Below are positions 28,276-40,355 of a stretch of 64,000 bases of DNA, in pieces; within the stretch, counting starts at the first letter, position 1, and each line of letters begins with the position of its first letter. Below the pieces are notes generated by a model, which was not told the origin of the DNA, ran no database searches, and was given only the letters and a program-made list of their open reading frames with translations. Source of the stretch: Symbiodinium natans (Eukaryota > Sar > Dinophyceae > Suessiales > Symbiodiniaceae); contig CAJNDS010001380.1 of NCBI GenBank assembly GCA_905221605.1, positions 362,001 to 426,000 on the forward strand. The letters run 5' to 3'. The position numbers and the translations under genes are program-made.

Positions 28276-28859
28276 CGGGGTTGGGAAATGGGTCACAAAA
28301 CGCGCGGCGTATGGAGGTGGGTTACAATACGCGCGGGTCCATCCACGTAGGAAGCAAGCCGCGCGGGTCCATGGGGAAGGCCACTAGCGGGTCCAGCGGG
28401 CAAGGTACGAGTCCAGCTTCTTGACGCCGACAAAGGGGGTCGGCGGATAGTTGGTCATAAGTACCCAGGAGCCTCCAAGCACCCGGCACCAGAGGATGTA
28501 AAGAGCTGGATATCAAAAGCAGCTTTCGCGCAAACCGGCCAACAAGCGAGCCAACATGAACCAGGAGTACCTCAAACTTTTTGGGATTCCTTTTTTCGTA
28601 GGAATGCTCTAAAGTTTATGCCCTGTCTTTGTTCCTTGTTTAAGGGGCTTTGACGTACTTCTTGCATGGGCATTTCGAGGGTTTGCGGTCGAGTTCGGGA
28701 TGTTGGTGTGGCTGAGGCCTTGGAGTTCAGACCTTTTGGATTTGTATCTTTGGGGTTCTAGAGCCTAAACCCTAGACCCTATACCCTAAACGGCCCTAAA
28801 CCCTCTGAACCCCAAACGCGCGGGCTCGGGCGTGCGGACCCCTCGCCTCTTGCCTGCAG

Positions 28860-28920
28860 GTGTGCCGAGCACTGCGCATCTTTGCAGCAGGGAAGGCAGC
28901 AGAACACATCTTTATGAAGG
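28860..28920 (+). CDS. Possible exon, ABC-exporter-like linker
   Basis: After CCTCTTGCCTGCAG and before GTTTAGTTCGGG, with exon-type telomeric flanks on both sides. It reads VCRALRIFAAGKAAEHIFMK. Ala-Ala-Gly-(K/R)-Ala-Ala-x-x-Ile-Phe resembles the end of the membrane domain of ABCB-type exporters, just before the nucleotide-binding domain. No Walker or signature exon is recognisable nearby, so the family is tentative. Confidence 0.38.
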
Positions 28921-28929
28921 GTTTAGTTC

Positions 28930-29008
28930 GGGTTTAGGGTTTAGGGTTTAGGGTTTAGGGTTTAGGGTTTAGGGTTTAGGGTTTAGGGTTTAGGGTTTAG
29001 GGTTTAGG
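28930..29008 (+). repeat. TTTAGGG tract
   Basis: About 11 perfect units directly after the possible exon at 28860-28920. Confidence 0.95.
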
Positions 29009-29169
29009 GTACCACCCCAAACATCCCAAACCCCATAGTCCTAGTTAAATTTTAAGCTTAGGTTTAACTTTCTCTACACTTAGTGGATGGTAAAGCCCCA
29101 AACCCTAAACCCTAAACCCTAAACCCTAGACTTTTTTTATGACTTCTGAGGCTTCCTCGTGCGCCTCAG

Positions 29170-29220
29170 CAAGTCCTGTTGGATCTGCCCCTCGGCTGGC
29201 CACAACACCAGTTCTCCGGG
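29170..29220 (+). CDS. Possible exon, unidentified
   Basis: CCCTAAACCCTAGAC left, TTAGGGTTTAGGG right; acceptor GCGCCTCAG, donor GTGCGG. In phase 0 it reads QVLLDLPLGWPQHQFSG; another frame (two bases in) is also open to 29240. Leu-Pro-Leu-Gly occurs in ABC exporters before the signature, but phase 0 does not fit the exon at 28860. Tentative. Confidence 0.3.
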
Positions 29221-30175
29221 GTGCGGACCGAGGCTTTTCTGGGGCGCTTAGGGTTTAGGGTTTAGGGTTTAGGGTTTAGGGTTTAGGGTTTAGGGTTTAG
29301 GGTTTAGGGTTAGAGGGTTTTTTGAGCATATGCATGTTAGGGTTTACAGATGTGTCTGGAGCTTTTTCGGCTTCCGGTGTAGGGCTCACAGGGTTAAAGG
29401 GCTTTGAGCGTTTTAAGGCTTAGGGTTTAGGGTTTAGGGTTTAGGGTGTTGAAAAACACCAAACCCTAAACCCTATACCGAGACCTTAATTAATTCAACC
29501 CGATAACCCTGAACAAAGTTCTGGTTTTGAGTATAGGGTGTTTCAGAGACCTCCTTCAGAGCGACTAGCGGTAGAGGGTAACAGGGGGTTTAGTCGCGCC
29601 TAAACTTGTGGGATCTTATATGTTGCGAGTAAGGCATGTGGTCGTTCCGGCCAGGGGTCGCTAAACCGTAAGGCCTCAACCCAAAGAACCCGAAACCCTA
29701 ACCGCTAAACCCTAAACCCCCTAAACCCCCTAAACCCTTAAACCCCCTAAACCCTAAACCCCCTAAACCCTAAACCCCCTAAACCCTAAACCCTAAATAC
29801 CCCCGAAGCCCCGAAACCCCAAGTCCGCGCGAGCGCAAGGTCGTGAGCTGGCCGTTGCGCGGTTGCGGATTCACCCTTGGGCGGAGCCGCGGTTTTAGGG
29901 TTTAGGGTTTAGAGGTTTTGTTCGTGGTTTCAGAGCTTTAGGCTTCAGAATTTGTAAGCCCTAGACCCGAAGTATCCTGGATCTTGAGCCAAGTTTTGTT
30001 TTTTTTTTGCCTGGTTTGTTTTGTTGTGGTTTCAGTGCGTTAGGTTTTTGAGACGCCAGTTGCCTGACAATCTCACGGGGTTGTGAACTCTCAGTTGGGG
30101 GTTTCTGAATTTTACGGATTTGTGTTTGGCTTCAGATGGGGTTTCGGGGCTTTGGGACCCCAAGCCCCGAAACCG

Positions 30176-30300
30176 TTAGGATGCCCAGTAGTGCCCCTAT
30201 TCCATCTTATTCCCTTTTTGGGGGCTTTAGGTTCCCCTATAAACCCCTCTAAGCAAAAAAAGGGCACCCCTTTGTAATCCTAGGTTACTGGGCAACCTAG
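30176..30300. mobile_element. TIR family B element
   Basis: Ends TAGGATGCCCAGTAGTGCCC and TAGGTTACTGGGCAACCTAG are inverses. Core CCCTTTTTGGGGG and AAAAAAAGGGCACCC. About 125 bases. Confidence 0.85.
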
Positions 30301-32227
30301 TTAAAGGTCTTTTCGGACCCTTTTTGGGGCTGTGTAACCCAAGTAGGGCTCCCCAAGCTTCTCCTAAGGCTGCCTAGGTACCCTAAACCCTGAACCCTAA
30401 ACCCTAAACCCTAAACCCTAAACCCTAAATACCTACTCCCCTTGAACCCGCAATTTTTTGTGAACCCTTTCGGCTTCATCGGGCTCCAGGGCCTCAAGTG
30501 TTTTTGTGAGGCTTGGGGGGTTCGTGTTCGAACTTTCCTCCCTGGTCCCCTTCTTGGGATGGGTTGAGGGTTGAGGGTTGAGGGTTTAGGGTTTAGGGTT
30601 TAGGGTTTAGGGTTAAGTATGCAGGGTTTAGGCTTCAGAGTGGGCATTTCGGCTATAAGTCAGTGTCTTTTAGTGTGTGTTGCTGTGGCTTCTGGGCTGC
30701 TATTCAACCACAATGAGCCCAACAACGGGTATACTGTTTGGTCTCGCAACCTCGGCAGACCCAAAACCGTTAACCCTAAGCCCTAAACTCTAAACCCTAA
30801 ACCCCAAACCCTTCGCCCACTTTCTGACGAGCTTGGACCTAGATGCGCCACTCCAAGGGCGTCCCACCCCGTCGCTGCGTTCGAAAGTTTGATGAGACGT
30901 AGCGGCCAGTCATTTTCGGGAGCTAACATAGCGTGTAGGGGTTCCCACGAAGTAAGGAGAGATGCTTGCGAAGCTCTTGTTGCATAGCGTAATATGCTTT
31001 TGGACATGGTTTTGGTTTAACGATGTATGTGTATACATATATATATATATATATAGATATTGTATATGGGACCCCAAAACGGACCCATTTATTGAGTGTG
31101 TGTTTAGGGGGATACCAAGCAGAATCCCACATCCGATGGAGCTATTGGCGAGGTGTTTTTTGAGTCCAAGCTCCCCAAGAGTGGCGATCGGCTTTACGGT
31201 TTCGCACAACTCAACCGCAAAACCCCCTAAACCCTAAACCCTTAACCCTTAACCCTAAACCCTAAACCCTAAACCCTAAACCCTTAAACCCCACACCCTA
31301 AGCAGCAAACCCGAAGCCCTTGACCTCTAAGCCCGAGCGAACTCATGGTGAGGAGATCTCCGGCTTGGGCGCTGCCGAAACCAGCGGTGGGAGGCGTGCC
31401 GGGCGACCTTGGACCCAAGTGTCTATTAGGGTATATAAGGTGCACATTTTCATTCATTGACCATGTACCTACGCAAAGATTGGGTTCAGGGTGAACACCC
31501 TAAACCCGAAACCCTAACCCCCCTAACCCAAAATCCTAAACCCTGAGGAGGTTTGGGACCATGTAACTACCCTTACCCTAAACCCCTAAAACCCCTTCAC
31601 CCTAAACCCTAAACCCCACTGCCCCCCCTGAAGGACCTTGTTAACCACCCTGAGAGTCTGACGTATTGGAGCCAAGCATGACTTCGTATTCTCTGCTGCC
31701 ACTGGAATCTTGTAATTTTGCCCATCTTCGCATTTTTTGGACTGCTGAGAATGTCCTTGTGTTTGTTAGTACCAATGCTAGATAAGTTCTTCCCGCTCAG
31801 TGCAGAACATAAATCCAGAAGAAACATGTCTGCTTCAAATGTCCTGCCAGCATGGGGGGGCGGGACCAAGACTTGGTGACACCTATTTTTCAGGGTGGTT
31901 TTGGACTGCTGAGAATGTCTATTTTTCAGGGTGGGTGAAGGGGGGGTGGGGGGCCTGGTGGGGGCCGTCCCATGTGCCCTTCGAGCTCCCAAAGCTGCGG
32001 ACGTAGGGTTTAGGGTTTAGGGTTTAGGGTTTAGGGTTTAGGGTTTAGGGTTTAGGGTTGCTGCGCGCTCGTAGGCTGTACTTGGCCATCCAGCGGGCTG
32101 CAGGGCAGGTGGCCTTGCGGGCTTTGAGGGTTTAGGGGTTTTGGGGGTTTTGGGGGGTTTTGGTGGTTTTGGGGGTTTTGAGGGTTTAGGATTAGGGTTT
32201 AGGGTTTAGGCTACAGCGCAGTGGTAC

Positions 32228-32261
32228 ATTTTTTTTTTTTTTTTGGGGGGGGGGGGGGGGT
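32228..32261. repeat. T-run then G-run
   Basis: About 16 T followed by about 13 G, the inverse of the C/A run at 15051-15084. Confidence 0.9.
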
Positions 32262-33582
32262 TATGGGTTCCCGCAACAAAGGAACCAACCCGGAAAAGAG
32301 GGTGGCCTTACTGTCATATGGTTACTGGGCTATAGGGTTTGAACTATTTGCTCAAGAACCCCTAAACAAATCAAATATAATTATATTCCCTATATGGCCC
32401 CTGAAGGAAGAATATCTTTTTATGTTTTGGGTGGTTCGTAAGCAATTCGTAGTTCGGTGTTTATTGGTTTGAGGTTGTGTAAGAGAGTCTGAAACCCGTG
32501 CGCAAAAGGTACCTAAGCTGTAAACCCCCCCCCTTTCCCCCTTTGGTTTTAGGCTTTGCGGGCTTGTAAGGGTTTGTGGTTTCGATGGAGGGTCTTGGGT
32601 TCAAAGGATTCAAGACTCAGAAGTGCCGAGGGTTTAGAAGTTTGGAGGGGGGGGGGGGTAATCCTAAACCCGATGCCTAAAACCCCCGGGCGCTGAACCC
32701 TTGAAAAATCTATGTGTTCTCTTGGGTGGGTGAAGGCCCTGCGTTCAGGGTACATTTCAGGCTCACTGACTTCACGTGTGTGCCGGCTGCGCTTTACAAG
32801 TTAGGGAAAGGCGCCCTAAACCCCAAGCCCTAAACTCTAAACCCTAAACCCTTAACCCTAAGGTTTCGGGCTCAGAGTTGAAGAGTTCAAGGCGACAGTG
32901 ATCCGACCTCACCTAGAGGGTCGTCAAAGACTTCTGAATCCTAGTTTAGGGTTTAGGGTTTAGGGTTTAGGGTTTAGGGTTTAGGGTTTAGGGTTTAGGG
33001 TTTAGGGTTTAGGGTTCCCTATAAAACTCTTCGTTGGACATACAAATACGAACATACACATGACATGAATATACATACACAAACCATGACTATAGACAAC
33101 ACACACATGTATGTGTATATATATATATATAGTTATTTATTTATACATGTGTGTAAAACATGTTTATTGAAATTTTCGTTCTGGTGTAGATACATACCGG
33201 AGCAGACCCGACACAGCACCCGTGAAGACACCCAGGTGCCCCCTTGCCAGGCTCTACAAACCCCCCTCTAAAACCCTAAACCCTAAACCCTAAACCCTAA
33301 ACCCTAAACCCTAAACCCTAAACCCTAAACCCTCAACCCCAACCCCCAAACCCTATGCCCTTCTCAGGGCCCCGTCTTTCCGTTCCCTCAACCCCGAAGA
33401 CTTCCCACAAACCCCGAAGATCCCCTGAGCACCCTGAATTTGCCTATGGACCCTTAAAGAAATTGCAGGGGTTAGGGTTTAGGGTTTGGGTTTAGGGTTT
33501 AGGGTTCAGGGTTTAGGGTTTAAGGTTTAGGGTCCCCCTAAAAAACCCCCCTGAAGACTCTAGAGATAGTAGATAGAGCAGG

Positions 33583-33646
33583 TCGCGGAGTTGCGGCAGC
33601 AAACGTCAGCTGAACCGCTTCAGAACGAAGTGCTGCTCGGATGCGG
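33583..33646 (+). CDS. Possible exon of split gene 2
   Basis: CCCCCTAAAAAACCCC left, TTCAGGGTTTGGG right; acceptor GATAGAGCAG, donor GTTCAGGG. It reads VAELRQQTSAEPLQNEVLLG then C, with one base left, which completes a codon with 34168-34248. First of four segments that agree in phase and flank orientation. Confidence 0.42.
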
Positions 33647-34167
33647 TTCAGGGTTTGGGCGCCTCTAAGTCTGTGACCCTAGACCCCTATAAACCCTAAA
33701 CCCTAAGCCTAAACCCCAAACCTGGGACACTGATCAGCTCGAATCCTAGGAGGGAGCTGAGCATGCTCGTCCGCAGCCAGGACTTTTGGGAAGCAGAGCA
33801 ATTGGATTTAGAGTGAGAAGGTGAGAAGGTTTAGGGCTCAAGGGTGTTAGGGACACCAAATCCCTGGACCCCAAACCCGAAACTCTAACCCCAAAACCCT
33901 AAACCCTAAACCCTGACGCCCGGTGGATTCCTTTTTGAACCAAGACTTCGTGGAGGCGACCTCAAACTAGGGTTTAGGGTGGTTCAGGTTTTGGGGTTTA
34001 GGGTTGAGGGTTTAGGGTTTAGGGTTTAAAGTTTAGGGTGGTTCAGGTTGGGGGTTTTTTGTTCCTTAGCCAGCTCAGAGCAGTTGTCCGAACCAGTTAG
34101 GGCTTAGGGCTTAGGGCTTAGGGCCTAGGGCGTAGGCCGCGGAGCTTAATCCCTGAACCCTTTGCAG

Positions 34168-34248
34168 GACGTTCTCCTCCGCCGTTTGATGAACCGACGG
34201 TATACCGGCTCTTCCTCTTCCTCGCCAGGGAGGTCGCTCGGGAGTGGG
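34168..34248 (+). CDS. Possible exon of split gene 2
   Basis: Acceptor CCCTTTGCAG, donor GTTTATC. It reads RSPPPFDEPTVYRLFLFLAR then E-V-A-R-E-W. Two bases in, one out. No family recognised; the helical Leu/Phe-rich centre could be membrane-associated. Confidence 0.45.
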
Positions 34249-34434
34249 GTTTATCAGGGCCCAGAGAAGGCCCTTATTCCGGTGTTTTAGAGTTCAGGTT
34301 CCCTTACAAGCCCTTACCCTAAACCCTCAACCCTCAACCCTCAACTCTAAACCCTAAACCCTAAAGTTTAGCAGCCCTTTTGCAACCAAAAAGGGCACCC
34401 TCCTTATTCCTAGGTCCTAGGCTACTCTTGGGCC
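34249..34434. mobile_element. TIR family B element split by telomeric repeats
   Basis: Left part CAGGGCCCAGAGAAGGCCCT and right part AAAAAGGGCACCCTCCTTAT...CCTAGGCTACTC match family B, but 34316-34364 in the middle is CCCTAAA/CCCTCAA repeat absent from the compact copies at 30176 and 23041. Confidence 0.65.
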
Positions 34435-34651
34435 GGGTTTCGGATTTAGGGTTCAGGGTTTAGGATTTTGCCCGGGGCTTCGGGGTTGCGGACTGAGGGG
34501 CTTTAGGGTTTCATGACAGCCACCCCAAAAAAACACAAGCCCTAAACCCTTAAACCCTAAACCCTGAACCCTGAACCCTGAACCCTAAACCCTAAACCCT
34601 AAACCTTGACCCCGCAAACCAAACCCTAAGCCCTAAAGCGCGCAAAAGGAG

Positions 34652-34691
34652 GCTCCATCGTGTTCCGGAGGAGCAGCTGGGTCGAGCACAG
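34652..34691 (+). CDS. Possible exon of split gene 2
   Basis: CCCTAAAGCGCG left, GGGGGTTTAGGG right. It reads GSIVFRRSSWVEHR with the leftover base of the previous exon. Proposed donor GC (GCATGTTT), two bases left. Confidence 0.4.
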
Positions 34692-35405
34692 GCATGTTTT
34701 TGGGGGTTTAGGGTTTAGGGCCTTTAGGGTTTAGGGTTTAGGGTTTAGAGGCTTGGGCTTTAGGCATGAATATAGGGTCGGAATAATTTCGAATAGTATT
34801 TCATTTCCTGATGGTCCCTATGTAAGGATACTATAGCAACCCCCCCAAACCATGTTCAAATTCTTCAGGCCCCTGTATGAGGTGTTTAGGGGTTTAAGTG
34901 TCCAGCCCCTCCCGAAACTCTAAACCCCAAACCCTAAGGTCCCTTATAAGGGATAAGAACCCTATAAAGAAACCCTTTTGCTATGACCCACAGTCTGAAA
35001 CTTAAGTCCAAATCCTGAGCCCGAAACCCAGATGCTGTAGTGGTTTTGCACTGGTTTAGGGTCCAGGGTGTATTTGGATGCTTCCGGGCAAAGGGGTCGG
35101 AGGCACGGGGCGGTTTAAGGGTAAGGTTTCAGGGCTTACTTAAGTACTTTTGGGCAAGGTTGCTGGGAGTCGGGAGGCTTTCGGAATGTCAGAAGCTTCT
35201 CGGGCTGAGAGTTCTGAGCTCTAGGTTTGGACCTACCAACTAAGCCCTAAACCCTAAAGTCACCCCCCAACATGGAATCTCAGTTATGTTTCGGCGAAGC
35301 TCTAGTTGCCAAGAGGGCCCCTTAATGGTATGTTTTGGACGTTAGCCCTAAACCCTAAACCCTAAACCCTAAGCCCTAAACCCTAAAGGCTTCCATGAGA
35401 AAAAG

Positions 35406-35474
35406 CCCCGAAAGCCTCACAGGCCTTGAGCTGCAATGCGGTTTCTTGGGGATGCTTCGGATGGGAAGGACATG
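35406..35474 (+). CDS. Possible exon of split gene 2
   Basis: CCCTAAAGGC left, GTTTAGGG donor. It reads (S)PESLTGLELQCGFLGMLRMG then R-T. One base in, two out; fits 34652-34691. Confidence 0.42.
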
Positions 35475-35527
35475 GTTTAGGGTTTAGGGTTTAATTAGGG
35501 TCGAGGGTTTAGGGTTTAGGGTTCAGG

Positions 35528-35597
35528 GACAAAGTGCTGGGATTCCCTATACTTTACTCTTAGGGATTGAGACTGTTGAGTTTCCAACTTTTTGGCT
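35528..35597. repeat. Dispersed repeat F, copy 1 of 2
   Basis: About 67 bases (GTGCTGGGATTCCCTATACT...GAGTTTCCAACTTTTTGGCT) nearly identical to 56005-56068. Confidence 0.85.
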
Positions 35598-35861
35598 AAA
35601 CCCTAAACCCTAAACCATCCTAAACCAATCACCAAACTACCCCCCAAGCCACGCATGGTGCAAAGGGTTTAGGGTTCAGGGCTTAGGGGGGTTCCACGCT
35701 TGCGCCGCTACACAGATCGAGTGCGCTTAAATGCGTGTTCTTCTCACGGCACTGAACCCCACAGCCACGACTTTCTCAAACCTTTCTGCCTGCGTCAGCG
35801 AAATTGGCTAAGTGCCCGACGCACAGTCTGCCATCCACAGTCTGCCATCCACAGACTGCAG

Positions 35862-36070
35862 GGTCACGTCGCGGAAGCCGCCTTCACCGAGTCTCTTGGC
35901 ACCTACCGCCGCTTCCATTGGCAAGGTCCGCGATGGCATCAGGTAGCCCCAACGGAGGCCGTCTGGCGGGGCATTAATGGTCTTGGGGTGTTGGCTGTCG
36001 GCTTCAGGGCCACCACAAGCTCAAGGCCGTGAAGAAGGTCGCCATCGGGCCAGACGAAGACCGCGAGTGT
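35862..36070 (+). CDS. Possible two-exon segment with a 65-bp intron
   Basis: 35862-35942 reads GHVAEAAFTESLGTYRRFHW then QGPRWHQ, followed by GTAGCC...GCTTCAG (35943-36007), then 36008 on reads GHHKLKAVKKVAIGPDEDRE. Both in phase 0. The whole region 35700-36032 is also open without splicing (110 codons), so the intron is uncertain. No family recognised. This would be the only conventionally short intron seen. Confidence 0.35.
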
Positions 36071-36493
36071 TCCAAATCATGGCCATGCTCAACTCAACCC
36101 TCGCCGGGCTCCCAAGTACAGCTCGCCGGCCATCGAAAGTTTCAAAAACCCTATATAGTAGTAAAGCCCTACAGCCCTCAACTCGAAACCCCAAAAAGCC
36201 CAAACGAACCACGTTAAATCCTTAAATGCCTCGAAAGCCTTTGGAGCCTCAAATCCCACTCCGGCATAGCTCTTAGGGTAGTTGCATGGTCCTTGAATCT
36301 GGGCCGTCAAAAGGGGACCCCTTACGTACCCCTTATATACGTACCCATACAACCCAGGCGCCCATACAGAATCCGAAGAGTTCAAGGGACCAGATTCAGG
36401 GCGCACGAAACCCTAACCCTAAACCCTAAACCCTAAACCCTAAACCCTAAACCCTAAACCCTAAACCCTAAACCTCTGTGCCATTCCCCCCAG

Positions 36494-36580
36494 TACTACC
36501 ACAAGAACCGCACGAAGCAGGCGGCGCACGAACGGCACGAACGGCCCGAGCCGACGTCTCCGTCCAGCGCTGCTGCGGGG
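36494..36580 (+). CDS. Possible exon, unidentified
   Basis: CCCTAAACC...CCATTCCCCCCAG left (good acceptor), GTCCTAAGG donor, TTTAGGG further right. It reads YYHKNRTKQAAHERHERPEP then TSPSSAAAG. Hydrophilic, like a cytosolic tail or linker. Confidence 0.42.
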
Positions 36581-36754
36581 GTCCTAAGGCTTTAGGGAGT
36601 GCAGGGAGTTTAGGATTTAGGGCTTAGGGCTTAGGGTTTAGGGCCAGGGTTTGAGGTCTCGGGTCTAGGGTTTGGGGTTTAGGGTTTGGGGTCTCGGGAT
36701 TAGGGTTAGGGTTTAGAATGGGTTTAGGGTTTGGGAGGGTTCGGGGTTTTTAGG

Positions 36755-36868
36755 CCTAGGACTCAGCGGAGGCCCTTATTCCCCTTTTTTTGGGGTGAGG
36801 TTCCCTTATAAGCCCCTTTAACACAAAAAGGGCACCCTTCTTATGCCCAATTAGGCGACTCTAGGGTC
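36755..36868. mobile_element. TIR family B element
   Basis: Ends CTAGGACTCAGCGGAGGCCC and GGCGACTCTAGGGTCC; core CCCCTTTTTTTGGGG and AAAAAGGGCACCCTTCTTAT. Confidence 0.7.
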
Positions 36869-37448
36869 CACAGTCAAGTCTAGCTCTGAATCACTCTTGA
36901 TGCGCGAGCTCCTTTGTTGTCCACGGGGCGGTCTTACAGGGTTGCACTTCGCACCTCGGCCCGCGAGGACCCCATGGTGCCTAAGGGAGGGGTGTGGTGT
37001 GTGATCCAAGGTTCCCTAGGTACACCCCACTCGTCCCTAAGGCTCCTGAATCTTCCTTTGTGGTGCTTCTTCTGTAACTTTACATCTTTAGCCTTTTTGG
37101 GTTTATTGGGTTTCCTAAGAAGGCAGCTAAAAATTAAATTTATTGCTACCCTGCTAGAGCAGCCCAGTTCCCTAAGGTTCCCTAGGTACCTGCCCCCCAT
37201 TGAACCCCCCTTCCCTTCAGGACCCCATAAAAATCGGCTCCACGAAGGTGATGTCCCGACAAAGACCCCTGCCTGCTAGGATCCACCCCCTCTGTGCACC
37301 CGCTGCCCGAAATCCTCCAAGGTCCAAGCCCTAGACCCTCAACCCTCAACCCTAAACCCTCAACCCTCAACCCTAAGCCCTCAACCCTCAACCCTAAACC
37401 CTAAACCCTAGCCCTAAGCCCTAAACCCGAAATCCTATGTTGCAACAC

Positions 37449-37570
37449 CCTCTAACAGGGGATCCGAAGTATGGGCCCTTAATTTGGGTCCCCTGTTGAA
37501 TATAGCCCATATATACACTATACATAATAAGAGCCCATACTTTTTCAACAAGGATGAGCGACCATGCTAC
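37449..37570. repeat. Dispersed repeat E, copy 1 of 2
   Basis: GGGGATCCGAAGTATGGGCC and GAGCCCATACTTT match 55715-55806 (AGGGATCCGAAGTATGTTGG, GGGCCCATACTTT). Inverted ends GTATGGGCCC/GAGCCCATAC. Confidence 0.65.
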
Positions 37571-38202
37571 GGGCCCATGGTTCCAACCTTAGATCCCTGA
37601 ACCCTAAACCCTAAACCCTAAACCCTAACATGTTGGACCAAGGTCAGCCCAGAGGCGTCCCCGGCCTGCTGTCGGCAGGCTCGCACTCCGGGGTCATCGC
37701 GGGCTCGAGGTTTTGGGGGTTTGGGGGTTTAGGGTTTAGGGTTTAGGGTTTAGGGTTTAGGGTTTAGGGTTGAGGGTTAGGGTTTGTAGGCTTTAGCTAG
37801 GGTGTAGGGTTTGTAGGGTTAGGGTTTAAAAGCCCTGAATCAATTAGAGGGATCTTGTGGCGTAGGGACTTCCGGCTTGTTTCCCAGTGTGTACTAGCGT
37901 TCGCGGATTTCACACAGGCCCCCAAAACCCGAAACCCTAAACCCTAAACCCCAAACCCCAACATCCCCAAACCCTAAACCCTGAACCTAAGAACCCTAAA
38001 CCCTAAACCCTAAACCCTAAACCCTAAACCCTAAACCTAAACAACCCCACACCAAGCCCCAGGTCGAAGATGACCTGAGCCAGCCATCGACTGCCCGATC
38101 ACTCCGATCGGCACCATGGCTTATATGGGTTGGCAGTTGAGGGTTTAGGGTTTAGGGTTTAGGGTTTAGGGTTTAGGGTTTAGGGTTTAGGGTTTAGGTT
38201 AT

Positions 38203-38285
38203 GTTCTGGCCCTTATTAGGGTATCTAGGGGCTAAACTCAGGTATCAGGGTAACAGATAAAAAGGCCACCGGCCTTTCTAAACCA
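38203..38285. repeat. Dispersed repeat G, copy 2
   Basis: CCCTTATTAGGGTATCTAGG...AGATAAAAAGGCCACCGGCC, matching 19305-19420. Confidence 0.6.
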
Positions 38286-39429
38286 TGGCGGGTCCTTGGG
38301 CTTCTCCAGGAAATCGAGGGTTTAGGGATTAGGGTTGGGGTTTAGGGTTTAGGGTTTAGGGTTTGGGGTTTGGGGTTTGGGGTTTGGGGTTTAGGGTTTA
38401 GGGTTTAAAGGTTTGGGGTCTTGATAGCCCAGTGGTACCCTTTTTTTCCCTTTTGCGGTTCAAGGCTCCAGTATAAGGCAACCAACCCCCCCCCCCCCCC
38501 CCAAAAAAGGGGGGCGGGGCCCTTATCATCATTTCCCTAAACCCCTAAACCCTTAAGCCCAAAACCCAAACCCCTAAACCCTAAACCCTAAGCCCTTAAG
38601 CCCTTACTGGGCTACCAAGTTAGAGGAGATCCAGGGTGTAGGGTTTAGCTGGAAAGGGTTTAGGGTTTAGGGTTTAGCTGTTTAGGGTTTAGGGTTTAGG
38701 GTTCAGGGTTTAGGGTTTAGGGTTTAAGGCTTATTTGAGAAAGCTCACCGGGGTTTAGGGTTTAGGGTTAAGGGGTATAAACAGGTCTTTTTCACTTATA
38801 AGTAGATTCTAATCCACTCAGAACGGACTTGTAATCCACTTATAAGTTGTATAAGTAGAACGCATAGTTATAAGTTAGTTGACCTACTTATAAATTACTT
38901 ATACATCATAAGGGTTCAGGGCATGAGCTCAAGTTTTCAGGGCACTGGTGGGCTTTATGTACAGGACTGGAGCGTGAACTCCCCGCCTAAAACCCTAAAC
39001 CCGGAACCCTACACCCTACACCCTATGCACCCTCAACCCTAAACCAAAGACCTGGGGTTTAGGGCTAGGGTTTAGGGTTTAGGGTTTACGGCTTACTGCT
39101 TACGGTTTGTTGTTTTGGGATTTGGGGCTCAGGGTAGCCTAAGACAGCTGGCGGTCGTGCTGCAGGATGCCACAGGACGCTTAGGGTTTAGGGTTTTAGG
39201 GTTTTAGGGTTTTAGGGTTTAGGGTTTAGGGTTTAGGGTTTAGGGTTTAGGGTTTAGGGTTTAGGGTTTAGGGTTTAGGGTTTATACATTCCAAAAGCGG
39301 CTGCCTGTCAAAGGGTTCATATAAAGGGTTCAGTGCCTCTAGGGTTTACCCTACACCCCCTGAACCCCCACCCTAAAGCCCTGAAGCCCTAAACCCTAAA
39401 CCCTAAACCCTAAACCCTTACTGCCAAAT

Positions 39430-39540
39430 CCCCCGGAAAACTCAGGGAAGAGCTGCGTGGTCAGAAGCAGGAGGCAGCTACGGCGGAGTGCTGCTCGCCA
39501 GAAATCCCTAAAGGCCCCAAACCCTTCAAGGCAGTCGGAT
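39430..39540 (+). CDS. Possible exon, unidentified
   Basis: Between CCCTAAACCCTTACTG and TTCAGGGTTTAGGG. Open across the whole segment: T-A-K-S-P-G-K-L-R-E-E-L-R-G-Q-K-Q-E-A-A and on to K-P-F-K-A-V-G-F. A second frame is also open after the internal CAG. No homology. Confidence 0.32.
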
Positions 39541-40355
39541 TCAGGGTTTAGGGTTTAGGGTTTAGGGTTTAGGGTTTACTCAAGCCCGTAAGATGTGAGC
39601 AGACGCCTTCGCGTCCCTGAGGCTAGACCACGAAAACCCTAAACCCTAAACCTTAACCCCTAAACCCTAAACCCTAGACGGTCCACCGGGCTTAGGGTTT
39701 AGCATATCCGCTGATCGAACTCGATCCCGAATTCCCTCGGACGGCCCCTGGAACCCTCAACCCCTAAACCCTATGTTTGGGGTCCTAAGGCTCCGCGTCT
39801 AGGGTTTTGGGTGTAGGGTTTAGCGTTCTAAAATCCTAAAAGCCCTACGCCCTCAACCCTGAACCCTACCCGAAGTGTCCATGTTCCTCTGTGACAATGC
39901 TTGAGCCCGACTGCCACTATATGCTGAACCCCTTACGGCCCAAATATATACTATATACCCTAAACCCTAAACCCTAAACCCTAAACATTGTGGACCCATA
40001 GGTCTCGGGTTTAGGGTGTAAGGTTTGGATTTAGGGTTTAGAGTTTTTATGTTGCACCCGTTTTAGTGAAAAGGGGCACTATTATGCTTTTTTTCCGGGG
40101 AACCCCCTTTCATGAGGGTGGCCCTCAATTATGCGATGTTGCCCGGCTGGGGGTGCCGGTTAGGGAAAAAGGGGCTCTGCCCCGAACAAAAAGAAGCTGA
40201 AGGCTGGCTTCTTTCGTCTCCGTACTACGACGACGACGACCCCAGCCCACATTATTCAGGATCCCCGAAAACACCCCAAAAGTGTTTGGGGGGGGGGCCA
40301 ACGCACTAAAGCAAGTCCAACATTGTAGAAATTGTATAGGGTTACAGGTCCCCAG

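Larger units (their letters stand above)
23790..28740. other. Island without telomeric repeats
   Basis: Nearly 5 kb in which TTTAGGG/CCCTAAA are absent. GC-rich, with pyrimidine and poly-G tracts, a dispersed near-palindromic motif and several dispersed copies of a G-rich repeat. Long Pro-, Gly-, Ser/Phe/Leu-rich frames are produced by these tracts. I see no gene that can be supported. Confidence 0.8.

Noticed and set aside
29170-29893. ABC transporter nucleotide-binding exons
   Set aside because: A Leu-Pro-Leu-Gly piece and a Gln-Gly-Arg-Glu-Leu-Ala-Val-Ala-Arg piece (29833 on) recall the ABC signature region, but phases do not agree and no Walker motifs were found.
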